The notes below the pieces were generated by a model. The model was not told the DNA's origin, did no database searches, and was given only the letters and a program-made list of their open reading frames with translations. A stretch of 64,000 nucleotides of DNA from Oryzias latipes (lineage: Eukaryota > Chordata > Actinopteri > Beloniformes > Adrianichthyidae). The translations under genes were made by a program, and so were the position numbers. The stretch is taken from assembly GCF_002234675.1 (NCBI RefSeq), contig NC_019865.2:1585958-1649957 (forward strand). Direction: 5' to 3'. Shown in pieces: positions 22,901 through 35,300 of the stretch; within the stretch, counting starts at the first letter, position 1, and the number at the start of each line of letters is the position of its first letter.

Positions 22901-25900
22901 TTTGAATTGATTTTTTCAATAAATAAAGTTTAAATGAATAAATCTAGTGTATAAATAAAGTTTATAAATAAAAGTTTGAATTGTTTTTTTTAATAAAGTT
23001 TAAATAAATAAATCAAGTTTATAAATAAAGTTTATAAATAAAAGTTTGAACTTTTTTAAAATAAAGTTTAAATAAATAAATCAAGTTTATAAATAAAGTT
23101 TATAAATAAAAGTTTGAATTGTTTTTTTCAATAAATAAAGTTTAAATGAATAAATCAAGTGTATAAATAAAGTTTATAAATAAAAGTTAGAATTGTTTTT
23201 TTAATAAAGTTTAAATAAATAAATCAAGTTTATAAATAAAAGTTTGAATTGTTTTTTTTTAATAAAGTTTAAATAAATAAATCAAGTTTATAAATAAAAG
23301 TTTGAATTGTGTTTTTTAATAAAGTTTAAATGAATAAATCAAGTGTATAAATCAAGTTTATAAATAAAATATTGAATTGTTTTTTTTAATAAAGTTTAAA
23401 TAAATAAATCAAGTTTATAAATAAAGTTTATACATAAAAGTTTTAATTGATTTTTTCAATAAATAAAGTTTAAATGAATAAATCAAGTTTATAAATAAAG
23501 TTTATAAATAAAAGTTTTAATTGATTTTTTCAATAAATAAAGTTTAAATGAATAGATCAAGTGTATAAATAAAGTTTATAAATAAAAGTTTGAATTGTTT
23601 TTTTTAATAAAGTTTAAATAAATAAATCAAGTTTATAAATAAAGTTTATAAATAAAAGTTTTAATTGATTTTTTCAATAAATAAAGTTTAAATGAATAAA
23701 TCAAGTGTATAAATAAAGATTATAAATACGAGTTTGAATTGTTTTTTTTAATAAAGTTTAAATAAATAAATCAAGTATATAAATAAAGATTATAAATAAA
23801 GTTTATAAATAAAAGTTTGAATTTTGTTTTTTAATAAAGTTTAAATAAATAAATCAAGTTTATAAATAAAGTTTATAAATAAAAGTTTGAATTGTTTTTT
23901 TTAATAAAGTTTAAATAAATAAATCAAGTTTATAAATAAAGTTTATAAATAAAAGTTTGAATTGATTTTTTCAATAAATAAAGTTTAAATGAATAAATCA
24001 AGTTTATAAATAAAGTTTATAAATAAAAGTTTTAATTGATTTTTTCAATAAATAAAGTTTAAATGAATAGATCAAGTGTATAAATAAAGTTTATAAATAA
24101 AAGTTTGAATTGTTTTTTTTAATAAAGTTTAAATAAATAAATCAAGTTTATAAATAAAGTTTATAAATAAAAGTTTTAATTGATTTTTTCAATAAATAAA
24201 GTTTAAATGAATAAATCAAGTGTATAAATAAAGATTATAAATACGAGTTTGAATTGTTTTTTTTAATAAAGTTTAAATAAATAAATCAAGTATATAAATA
24301 AAGATTATAAATAAAGTTTGATTTGTCAAGCACATTCATGTTTTCTGCACGGCTGCAGTCGCCGCCGCCTCATCTTCAGGCAGCAGAGGATGAAGATGTT
24401 CTGCTCGGTATGTCAGCAGCGTTTGCTGAGAAAAGCAGCAGACTCTACCAAACCAGAGGGGAGCCGGAGCAGCCTGACCCCCCCGGATAAACGTCTGCTG
24501 GAACAGAAAGGAGCTGGAATCTACCTGCTGCCTGCTTCTCAGAACCTGCGCCAGGTGTTTCCCCACCTCCGCCGAGCGGTTCAGACAGACGCACCAGGGG
24601 TTGTCGATGACGCTGGCGGCGGCCAGCAGGGACGCGGGCCAAGTCAGGGCGGTCACAATGCCTGGAAAATCGGCGGCATCAAAGACGGCGGTGAGAACCG
24701 ACAGAGAAGGGGAGGGGCCACCTGCACGGTCACCTCCTACCTGAGAGCACCGTGTACTTCAGGGCTTCCTGAGCCACCATGCTGACCAGCCCGTCCAGCA
24801 AAGAGGTCATGGCCGAACCCAGATCCCTGAGGAAGCGGGACTCCCACACCAGGCAGTACTGCTCCCCACACTCCCCCAGGCTGCTCCACGGGGCCTGGAA
24901 CGAGCCTGGAACACAGCAGAACATCGGCGCGGCACTTCAGCCTGAAGGGCTTTTGCAGGCGGCGTGGTGGAGGGGGCGCTCGGCGGCAGATGAGTTTGTT
25001 TTAGCGGATGAGAAAGGCTGAAGAGCCGAGTTTAAGCAGAAATGGATGCCGTTTCATCTCTAACACAACAAAAGCATTTGAATCTAAACTCAGAGGAGTT
25101 GGTCTTATTTTCCTAGTCACTCATACACTGGTTCAGTGGCCTTGTGGAAGAGCGTCTGTCCTTTCCAAAGGTGGTATCAACCCCTAAAAGGTTCTCAAGC
25201 ACAGCGAAGACTCCAGCCAAGCGCTCTTTCGGGGTGTAATGCATCGATTTTGACGCGCTCAGGTGAGTAAAAGCTCTAACTTCAAAGTAAACGCAGGACG
25301 ACTGGCACACGGTGTCGATATTTTAATGACCTCCTGACAACTTGAGGGAAAAAAAAAAAGTCATCCAGTCCAAATGTACTTAAATCCACCAAAAACTACA
25401 ATTCCCAGAGCCCCACAGTTGACGCAGTAGTCTGCAGTGCTGCTAATCGGGAGGATTTGGTCAAACGTTGTCCCAACAAAATGAAAGGTGTCTGCCTGCA
25501 CGCGGTACCCGCTCCTGCCCTCGCCACCCCCTATTGACCCACCCTATCAGCTGCTACAAGCCCCTCACTCTCTCCTTTCCCCCCTCCGGTAAGAGCCCCA
25601 TGTGACGTTCATGAGAAAAAGGTGGCTTTCCTGTTGGTTTTATCTCCATAGCAACCATTTCATTTTCTGATTGGCTGGCGGGGACAAACAGGTCTACGTA
25701 ACTTTAGATGAATTGGCCGAAGAACCGCGCCCTCCTTCCTAATATGTTCACGTCGTATCGTTTCGTTCGCCTTGAGCCAAGGATGCGCGAGGAGATTTAG
25801 AAGGCGACAGATTAAAATCCCAAGATGGTTGTTCACCATGGTCCTGATTCTAAGACGACTGCTGCTGCCGCTGGACTACATTTATCATTCTTTATTACTT

Positions 25901-28033
25901 CTGTGAAGCTGCCATCAGCTTTTAACCTGCAAAACCATGAATGATGACGTGGTAGAAGTGGTGGGTCTGTCTTCACGGCCTTCTGTGGACTGTTCCATCC
26001 GCTGCCTTTTTCCCTGAAAGGTGGAATCAAGCGGATTCTCCTCCGAACACAAACGGGAGCTGGACTCCCGTCGTCGTGACTCACTGTACTTCCCGCTGCA
26101 GAGCCAGCCTGTCACCGCGATGCTCACGTGGAGATGCTTCCCGGAGCTCATCGGCAGGAACTCAAACTCCTCGATGGCGCCAACACACCTCTTCATTTTA
26201 TATCCTGCAGAGAACGCCGTCAGTCAGCTGTGGAAACGTACGAGCAGAAGAACGCAAACGTCCTCACGAGTCCAGGTCTACAGATCCTCCAGGTTCACAT
26301 CAACTATCAGATGGAAGTCTAAAGACATAGAAGAACCGAAGGACGGCGTTCCAACAGAGCCGAGCCTGAAGGTTCTGGAAATGTGAGGATCCTGGTTTCC
26401 CAAACAGCTGATGGGAAGTGTTTGATGATCCCACTATTCACCCACGGCAGGATCCGCCCTCTTACCCGTCAGCCCGGCCCCCGCCGCCCCAAACAAAGAT
26501 GCCATTATTGCGATCCCAGCGGCTGAGCCCAGAGCAGCAGCACCTCCCGCCCCCAGCACGGCGCCGGCACCTGCCGCCACAAAAGGTGCTGCCAGTCCTC
26601 CGGTCACGCCTGGAAACAACACGATATAAGATGGACGCTCATTCCTTCTAGAAGTTTCCCAAACGTCTGTGGACAGGCGGCTCCTTCTCACCGATCACGG
26701 TCCCCCCACCCACTGTGGCCAGGCCGATGAGGAGGTAGCGCCTCAGCTTCCGCCCTCTTTCTCGTCTCAGCCGCCTCGTGGACTCCTCCCTGCAGAGGAA
26801 GAGCCGGACGCAGAGTCAAGCCGCTGCTGTGATGAAACGTCCGTCTGAGCTGCGGGGATGAACCGTACTCGCTCTCCTCTACCGCCTCCCTCAAACTCTC
26901 CCCCAGAGTCTCCTCAAACTCCTCCAGCCGCCGCGGCGACGTGCGCAGCAGACAGCCGACGTGGCGGATCAGAACCCTGGCTCTGGCATCGTACTGGCCT
27001 GACAACACGAGAGGTCAGCACACTCCCGTCGCCGGCAGCCATTCCCTTTCACGAGAGTCTTACCGTCTTTGATGGAGAAGGACACCAGATCCTGGAACCA
27101 AACCACAACATTTAAGCTTTGAGTTCAAACTTGACCAAAGCAGAACCGCTACACCATGGGGGGGGGGGGCTGCACCCCCTTAGCTGGGCATCTTTCTACC
27201 CTAGCTACTCCGTGCGTCTCAGCCTTTCCCTGGAGAGCGCATTACCTGTATGATGGGGGTGGCTCCTGCAGCCAGAAGTGGGTCGGCTTGTAGGATGGAC
27301 AGAAAGGTGTCAGAACCCTCCACGCCCAAACCTGACAAGAAAGCCCCCATGACGGGCATCACCGACTCGTCCAGGTCCAGCCAGCTCACCAAGTCCTTCA
27401 GGAACAGCTCCCTGAAAGATCTGTGACGACAGACCACAGCAAACAGGATTTAGGGTCCGAAGACTCAGGTGTTGGTCAGAAGAACACCTGTCCTTCAGGA
27501 TCCACTCACCTGTTCTCACATCCAGCAAACAGCTGTCCTAAGGAGACGCCGCACAGCGCAGCAAAAGCAAATCGACTGGCTTCAGGCAGCTGTCTGCTGA
27601 TGATCTTCTCCTTTGGAGCATCTTGTTGTGGCCCCCCAGGATCTGGAGTTAAAGAGTCAAGAGGAAAAGGATCCATTTTTTCATCCAACGAGGTGAAAAC
27701 ACAAGCATCAGATCCCTTTAGGTCCCAGGTTCACACCAAAGAATCGCATCTGTTTCTGAGAGATGTTCAACACATTTCTCTGAGCTGACCTCAACCCGGA
27801 AACGCGCTGCACACATTTCCGTTCATCTTTTGCTTTGATTGATTACTGAAGCCAAACGGCCACTTTTGACCAAAGTTTGAGGAACAGCTGTTCGGCCGAC
27901 GTGACGCTGTGAGCGGCTACAGCCTCCACGTTTATCCGATTCCCGCCTCTAACGGCTTCAAACCGACGTGAGACAACAAAAAACCTTCACCTGGTAAGAA
28001 ATCCGAGTCCGTGTTGTCTAGTTTTTCCTCCAT
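19975..28033 (-). CDS. tmco4: Transmembrane and coiled-coil domain protein 4 (DUF726)
   Basis: Fourteen exons join in frame (minus strand, 5' to 3'): 28033-27991, 27642-27510, 27420-27246, 27091-27064, 26998-26869, 26789-26692, 26609-26466, 26204-26085, 24905-24741, 24661-24525, 21822-21738, 21663-21546, 21470-21353 and 20400-19975. They total 1920 nt, 639 residues (human about 634). The start is MEEKLDNTDSDFLPDPGG. Residues about 185-250 are a long glycine/alanine-rich membrane segment (LLIGLATVGGGTVIG onward). Then follow GYKMKRCVGAIEEFEFLP, a VAQEALKYTVLSG helix and IDNPWCVCLNRSAEVGKHLA. The DUF726 alpha/beta-hydrolase fold has the nucleophile elbow GFSLGAR, Ser about 402, then LLGAPVDG and INVDLSSVVKGHLDY. 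The acidic C-terminal tail after about residue 520 is variable. Catalytic activity is not established for the family. One exon is only 28 nt. It lies convergent with htr6, as in human 1p36.13. Confidence 0.95.
22270..24318. repeat. AT-rich minisatellite with higher-order repeats
   Basis: About 2 kb of tmco4 intron is built from a unit of about 70 bp made of GTTTATAAATAAA and TTTAATAAAGTTTAAATAAA pieces. Larger blocks are also duplicated: a GTTTTTAAATAAAATGTTG segment recurs 268 bases apart (22560 and 22828), and a block marked by AATAGATCAAGTGTATAAAT recurs about 515 bases apart (23551 and 24065). Variants within units (TCAAGTGTAT, TAAATACGAG) let the blocks be followed. Plus strand contains dozens of AATAAA hexamers; the tmco4 transcript carries their complement. 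Confidence 0.95.
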
Positions 28034-28601
28034 GACTGCAGAAATCAACAGACTAACTTTTGGTGCGTTCAAGTGCTCTCACTGAGCTCTGAATTTACAG
28101 CTCTAGAAACTTCCGATTCTTCTTAAATATTTATTCGTTATGATTTAAAGTAAAAATGTAAATAAATAATAAATATAATTATTATTTTCTGTTACAATCA
28201 GTGTTTGCTGAAGAACAACATAGCCGTGAAAAGGAAAGCCTACATTTACATTTGATAAAAAACGATAAAATAAATTGGAGAAATTCAGCAGCCATACTAC
28301 CGAGACTTACAATAAAAAATAAAAAATAAAGTTTCCTAAGTATTAATAAAAGATAGAGAGTACTTTTTGTAGGTTTAATCACTTTTCTCGTCAGAGTTTC
28401 GTTATTTACCACACTTTTAATGGCATCGAAAGACATTAAAAGTGACGTCACTTCCACGTGTTGTCGGAAGAGGGCAGAAGTTTATTTCTGATTGACAACA
28501 ACTAACGTGAAAGTGAACTATTTTTAATGATTTGTGTCTGCGAATGAACTGCTTACATTCACCTGGACTAAAATTCAACATCCCGGAAGTTTAACCGAAG
28601 G

Positions 28602-28676
28602 ATGAGCAGCTTCCCGCGCGGAGGAAGGAAAACGTTCACCAGAAGATCCAGCGGTGATTCACAATCTGACCGGTAG
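28602..28676 (+). CDS. Possible first exon or small ORF, divergent from tmco4
   Basis: An ATG in good context opens MSSFPRGGRKTFTRRSSGDS and ends at TAG 28674-28676 after 24 codons. A donor-like CCG/GTAGGT lies just before the stop, so it could be a first coding exon of a plus-strand gene. No matching second exon was recognised downstream. It sits about 570 bases from the tmco4 start and may share its promoter. Not recognised as any known family. Confidence 0.25.
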   Translation: MSSFPRGGRKTFTRRSSGDSQSDR

Positions 28677-28785
28677 GTGAGACTGTCACTTCAGAGATAC
28701 AACTACGGACACGCAAGTCTTAGTGCAGGTCTTTAAAGGGGGATTTCAGTATCTAAACATACAATTATATTCTATTAAATTCTAT

Positions 28786-28962
28786 TAAATAATATAATAT
28801 TATATTATTTTTTATTATTTTGTATTATTTTATATTGTATTCTATTATATTATTTTGTATTATATTATATTATATTATATTATATTATATTATATTATAT
28901 TATATTATATTATATTATATTATATTATATTATATTGTATTGTATTACATTATATTATTAAA
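28786..28962. repeat. (TATTA)n pentanucleotide microsatellite
   Basis: An almost pure 5-base repeat, cleanest between about 28858 and 28940, with degraded edges. Nothing else is encoded here. Confidence 0.95.
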
Positions 28963-30595
28963 CCCTTGTCAGGCTGGAGGTTTTTTCTATCGCCACAGCC
29001 TTCTATGCACCTCATGTGACAAAGCTGACCTTTTTCCTCTTTCATATCAAGCTGTTGCACGTCTCCCATACATGTGTGGTTAGAGCACAATTTTATCAGC
29101 AGCCATCGTTTGGAGTAAGAGCGTTCACTGAAGGAAACCAAACAACGTGAAGGCAAGAGAAGAGGAGCCGGAGGAGTTGACTGATTATGGCAGGAGGAAT
29201 GTTGCACAGGCGACTCAGCATAAGGGATAACTGCAGAGTTCCTGTAAGTAAACATCAGAGTGCGTTCAGCTGCAGGCTTCTGCAGCTCCACTGCAGTAAG
29301 AACTCGAACAGGAGGACAGTCCTCCCCACACAGACACTGTCATCGCCTTCCATATGAACGTTTTGTTCCTGCTTTGTTCACATGTAACATAGCAGTTTAT
29401 GGAGTCTGATGGATCTAGGTCCAAAGGAAGATCTCAGCCTCTCTGTGTGACACTTTAGTTCATTGTTGCATCCCATAGTACTCTTTTTTCATACAATTGT
29501 TTTCCTTTATAGTCTTATTATTTTTGTTCCATAGTTTTTTCCTCCCTCAGTTGTATTTTTTCATCCTATAGTTGTCTTTGTTCATCATATAGTTCTTTTT
29601 TCTTGCTATAGTTTTGTTTTTATATATTTTCATCGTATAGGTGTCTTTTATCGTCTTAACCTTTTTTTCCTCCTTTAGTCATTTTTCTTCAGGGTCTTTA
29701 CTGTAAATGTAAAGAAATCAGTTGATCTGCTTAAAGCACGTTTGTGTATTTTTACTGAGATCCACAAAAGTCAAAGTCAAACTATGGATTTGAACAATAG
29801 TTGTTTTTTAAGCACATAAGTGAGAAACTATTTTTGTTTGTTCTTTGCAGATAAATGATCAGAGTTTGGTTCAGGTTTTTCAGTTTTTTCATCTCACTGA
29901 CTGCAGCTCCTCCACCGTCAGATTCCAGCAGAAGACAAACAGCGGAAAAGTTCATCAGGTTGATGAAAACGCCCAGCAGGCCTCCGTGTGGATGGCCACT
30001 TTGTACGGTGTGGGTATTTGTCAAAATAATGTCCCGGTCTTGCCACAGAGGAATCTGCAGACCTGCATGAGTCGTGTTTCTCTGTGTCTGAAAGTCTTCC
30101 TGTTTATGCTGCCGCTGATCTCTCTGGGGTGTCGTGAACAGGCCTCTACATGCGGCCACATCAGCGCTGCCGCTCGACACGCCGCGCCTTCAATTGAACT
30201 CTGCTTGTTTCCGTAATGATTTGGGACTTGTCCCAAACCAACCGTTTTTAAACAATGTAGTGCATTTTCCTTGAATTGAGGTTGTGAAAAAGACTAATCC
30301 TGCATGTCAGCCAAACACAAACAACAAAAACCTTCATCAGTTCCTGTCTGAGAAGAATCCTCTAGATCCAGTGACCAGAAACCATCAGTATCACAGAGCT
30401 CTGACAAAGAACAAACCAGGCCATAGAGGAAGAAGAGATCTGAAGGAGAATAATAATAATATTTATAATAATAAAATACGCTCAAAGCGCCACACTTGTG
30501 TCCATTATTCATTCACTCTTCATTCATACTTCTTGATGGTAGAGGCATGGCTGCCAGTTCGCACCTACGGTCCTTCTGACCATCAGCGGGATCAG
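28963..30595. other. Unassigned AT-rich region
   Basis: Open frames overlap on both strands at 29782-30216 but neither resembles a known protein or carries a domain. I call no gene here. A polypyrimidine stretch lies at about 29460-29700. Confidence 0.35.
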
Positions 30596-30602
30596 TAGTA
30601 GC

Positions 30603-31808
30603 CGTGGTTACATGGGCAAAATATCTTGATCGGATAAATGGTCGGATTAAAATTCAACCGTGCACATGGGATCAGAAAACCTTTTTCCGATTGGAACAAA
30701 CGTTCACATGGGTCACACTTTCGGTCGGAATAAATCATTTGGGCATGCGCAGTAGTGTTGAAAATACCAGAAAAGGAAATGAGTCCCACACTAAACAAAC
30801 CTTTGCTCTCATATACATTTATGCAGCAGCTCAGTAATATACGAGACAATCTTCCAAACGTGCTTTTATTTATGTTATTAGCATTATGAAGCGCCTGTTC
30901 GCTCATCGTTTTATTTTTAATCCGTGTGGTCAGTGCTTTTTTGTGGAAGAAGAACGCAGCTCCCAGGAGAGGCTAACACACGCTAACAACATAAGCCTTG
31001 TTTGAACATAAAAATCCATGCGGGAAATCCCGCAATCTGCATCTTGGCTGCACGTAAATATGTGGAATAACATCAGCCTTTATTTTATCTGGACACGACT
31101 GGAAACACATCCATGTGATTGTTTGAACGGTTTCTAAGGACTGAGCGACATTTCTGCTTTTAAAAGTTCGCACACCGCCCAAAGCCGCTGTGTGAGCTGG
31201 AAGTCCGAGCTCTGCTCAAACACACGGTTCTCCTGCGTCCGGCAGACGCTAACCCAGAGCGGCGGGATGGATCGCAATCCGAAGTCTCCCACACATAACC
31301 AAACGACAAAAAAGCACACGTGACAAAGCGTCCTCCCTCCCCTCAAACACAAAGTTATTAATCCAGCTGCTCTGCTGAGACACAGTTTGTTCGGTCCACC
31401 GGCACCCGGGCCTGGGCCGCGCAGGGTCCAGACGTCACGGGCACGAAGCGCTCCTCCCCAGCACCCCCCCGTGAGGGGCGTAAAAGAGTGGATGGGCGCT
31501 TCGTACCGGGCCTCCGCAGAGTAGCCAGTCGGTCCTGTTTGAGCTCCAAAGCTTTCTCTGGAGCAAAACACCGTCTATGCGTGACGTTAAACCAGAGCAG
31601 TAGTGACACACTCTGCTGATCAGAATGAACCGTTTACATGCACAACGATCGGATCAACAATCGGCATAACCCACCTATCTCAATCAGAAAGAAAATTTGA
31701 TCCGAACGAGTCTGATCGGGGCAGAGTATTCCTAACGGCGTGTTTACATGACGCATTTTTCTTCCGATCAGGCGTTCTTTCCGATTACTTTTGCCCATGT
31801 AAATGCAT
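30603..31808. mobile_element. Non-autonomous TIR element with subterminal repeats
   Basis: The ends are inverted copies around TTACATGGGCAAAA (30608-30621 and its complement at about 31790-31803). Both sides carry extra ACATGG...CCGAT/ATCGG motif pairs: left near 30661-30695 and 30710-30728, right near 31640-31720 and 31740-31770. These look like repeated transposase-binding sites. About 1.2 kb, no transposase frame. The interior (31150-31570) is GC-rich. Superfamily and target duplication are not resolved. Confidence 0.55.
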
Positions 31809-31981
31809 TCATGCACATTCATGCTGGTAGGCAAGGGCCCCCACTGGGTGATGTTAATTGCTCGCCATTGATATGGTAATTGCCCCCAGTACCATTGTTT
31901 ATTCGAACCCTGGATTCCTGCCTACCCAGCTGATAGGGTTGGATCAGCCACACTCTGAGGAAGCAAACATCCAACATCACC

Positions 31982-32182
31982 CATCAGGCCTGGAATCCGA
32001 AGGAGAAGAGAAAACGAGGAAGACCAAGGAACACGTGGAGAAGGAACCTGGAGGCTGATGTCAATAAGACCGGTCACTCCTGGAGGGCGCTAGAAAGGAT
32101 CGTTGGGACGGTAAACGATGGCGGGGAGCTGACGATGTTCTCTACCCAACCAGAGGAAAAGGACGGACAGTGGACTGACTGA
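31982..32182 (+). pseudogene. LINE reverse transcriptase C-terminal fragment
   Basis: A plus-strand frame reads WNPKEKRKRGRPRNTWRRNL and then EADVNKTGHSWRALERIV, ending at TGA 32180-32182. The KRGRPRNTWRR block is the classic C-terminal end of LINE reverse transcriptases. Upstream (31860-31980) the frame is broken. The following 100 bases (32190-32290) repeat the end of this frame in diverged form, then the element stops. It is a 5'-truncated, dead copy. Confidence 0.75.
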
Positions 32183-32399
32183 CTGAAAGGACCGTCCGGG
32201 ACCGAAGACGATGACGGAGAGCTGAGGATGACCTATACCCAACCGGAGGTACAAGGACGGACGATCGACAGACCGACCGATTTATGAATGGCCTAAATAG
32301 GATCCATTGGCCTCAAAATCATTGAACACACAACAAGAAATGAGCAACCGCGGCAGGGCCACCGTTGGACAAGAGCATCTAGTTGTAATGGTCGAAACG

Positions 32400-35300
32400 C
32401 TCAATGATTACTTCTGATGATGTGTGCTCTAAATGGGATGGCAGAGTAGACCAAAGTACTGCAGGTGCATTCTGGGCCACAATGCTTTGAAACTTAGTTC
32501 CATCATTAGTTCAACACAATCTCATGTATTTTAACCCAACCCTCACAGAACGTTTAAGCCCTCTTGTGGGGCACCCTCGGGGCAACTTCCTTTATTTTCA
32601 TCGCCTAACCCTAACCAGAGGACACTTTTTTTTAAACATTTGGGCTACTGCAACCCAAATCACAAATCCATGAAAAATGAACCTGGTGTTTGTTGAACTT
32701 TGTTAATCTTAAACCTCTTGGCCACTTTTGACAAAGAAAAAGAAAGTTTCAGCCAAATCCATCATAAATCAGCAAAAATTCCCCCCTGTGGCTGAGCGGC
32801 ACGTGCGATTGTGCTTTAAAACTTACAATGGATTACTCATTTCAAAGCAGACAGACCAGACAAGTTCAAACACGACACATCCTTCTCTGTCTCAATCTCA
32901 CCAAAAGATAATATGGTTCTCCTCATGTGTGAGCTTAAACCAGAACCGAGCGGACCGCGCCACCTGTGTGTGCACTCCAACCAGAAGGGACAGGAAGTGG
33001 ACAGACCGCTCAACGTGCACAGCAGACCTCCAACGGCTTGAAGGTGTGACGGCTGGCAGCGGATGTGGATGACACATGTTTGTGTTAACAAGCAGGATGG
33101 GCCTTGCAGCGAGCCTGTCATCCGCCTGTCTGAACCCTGTGGCTTGTTTCACACCTGGAAGGGCAAAATTTGCACCTGAGCCGTTCTCAGACTCGTCAGA
33201 CCGACTGAGCGCGCAGGCTTTTGTGTTCCCGCCGCTTTTGTCTTCCATTCACAGCAAGCAGACACAAGTGGGGTTGGAGGGCTTTCTGAAAAAAGTTGGA
33301 TAAGCTGCCAGCCCCCCCTCCATCCGAACCTGCCCCGACAGATTCCTTTGAGGATCCACTTGTAATTAGAAAACATCTAAGCTTATTTAAACCTCTGAAA
33401 ATGTCCCAAAAGGGACTCCCATTTGCATCCAAACCTCCTCTGCCAGCAGCACACATGTGTGGGCTTGAGGAGGAACTCTTGTTATTGTTTACAGATGGGT
33501 TACCAAGGGTGAAATGCAGCAGGGACTGCTCAGGAGAAAGTCAGGAACAATAAAAAAGTGGCTCATGAAGGAGCAGAAGAGGAGATGGACAGTCCAGCTG
33601 CAACCCAGAGAGACCAGAATGCTCGAGTTGGAAAGATGGAATGAAGAAAAGTCAGCCAAATCAGAGAGTTGCAAATCCTTTCGGGAAGCAGGGGCAGGAA
33701 GACCAAAAAGGGCAAATGAGAGACACTTTTTACCCAGCGCTGGGTTGGACGTGAGAGGAGCTCGTGACGTCCAGAGGCCCGTCTTCCCAAAACCCGCCTA
33801 AGCACTCTGAGAACTCGGACTTGGATGAGTCACAGCCACTGACCTTTCTAATGTGGCTTCTAAACAAGGAGAGGTTCTAGGATTTCTAAGGACCTTTTGG
33901 GGCTTTTCTCCAGCAGTGTGTTGTGTTGGTGGATGAATGTCCTCAACACACTGCAGGAGAGCGTTTGAATAACTGGGAAACAGTGAATCCCCTTTTCTCC
34001 TTCCAAACTTTGGAGCACAAAGCAGAGTTGTAGTCACGAATTCCTCCTTTAAAAATGTTGGAAGCAGCTGATGGAGTCTTCCCAGAGGACGTCAGGCCCA
34101 TTAAAGGTTTCTCACATGCTGCTGAAGTGAGCCCCGCGTGGACTGTTAAAATCCAAATGTGCTTTTTGTCATAAATTACGGGTCTTTTTAGCTGCAGCTG
34201 CTAGATAAAAACAAACGTGTGACCCTAAATCTTCAGGCGACTGTTCCCATGCTTCATGCATACACTTATCAATTAATAACACTGCTTGAAAGGTAATCCC
34301 ATTTAAAAACTAAAAACATGCTCCTCTCAGTCCTCTGCACAGAAAGACCATTGTAAGAGCAGCCCCTTAAAGCCAGGCTGCACCAGTTGTGGAGCAGAGC
34401 TCCAGTGACCCAACTTGGCAGAACCGGAGGAGGCCTTTGACATTTTACTGTGGAAACTTGCAGTGGGTGTTGGCCCCATCAGTGCGGAGACTCGCCGGCT
34501 GATGAATACTGCAAAACAGATGTCCTAACTTCAGAGATTCCCTCCAGTTCTGCTGTGAGATAGCAAACAGGCATGGCAGCTTTGATCAACATGAAAATAA
34601 ACAACCAGATTTGGGAAACGACCCAGTCGATGGATATTGATTTGTGCAACTTGATAGATTTGTATTCGAATAGCAGAGTAAGTTGATTTGAATTGTTGTT
34701 TGTTGCATTTTGAACCAGCATCGTGCTTCTTGAAGCCACAGATGAGATCTCAAATGAACGAAAATGGAACAATCAAGGGAGAGGTTTCATGTATGCAGAC
34801 GGTGTAAACCTGCTGAGCACAGGATGCTGGCGCTGGTGGCAGGAAAACGTCTCAGGAGGAGGTGAGCGCTGCTCAGGAAGGCAGTGGTACTTACTGTAGC
34901 TCTGCTCTCATCCTGTTGGTGGGAATTCCCTCCCTGTCAGTATTTTTAGTTTACCAGCCATCATGAATCATAAAAATATGTCGAGGCATCAAAAAGAGTC
35001 CAGTGGTTCATTTTTTATCTGTTGTCATGTGCCAGACACGTCTAGATGTACATTCTGCTACTTGTTTGGTTCTTCAAAATGTCTTGGATCGCTAATCTGT
35101 CCATCTTGTTTTGTGTCCTCTTGTTTTCAGTGTTCTCCAGAAATACCAGAGACTGGCAGAAACTTTGATTTGCATTCCTGTGTGCAGCTGGCTGCTCTGC
35201 AGCAAAAATCTGACTACAGAATTTCCTCTAGGAGCTAAAGTTACACGAAGCTCTGACCGAGGCTGCTGTGGGAGCCTTTAGGGCTTCACTCTGGTTTCAC

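Noticed and set aside
29782-30216. Overlapping frames of 120-130 codons on both strands
   Set aside because: Neither has a recognisable motif, and both being open suggests chance. No adjoining exons were found.
33296-33801. Plus-strand frames upstream of vwa1
   Set aside because: No domain, no splice partners, low-complexity Lys/Arg/Glu composition.
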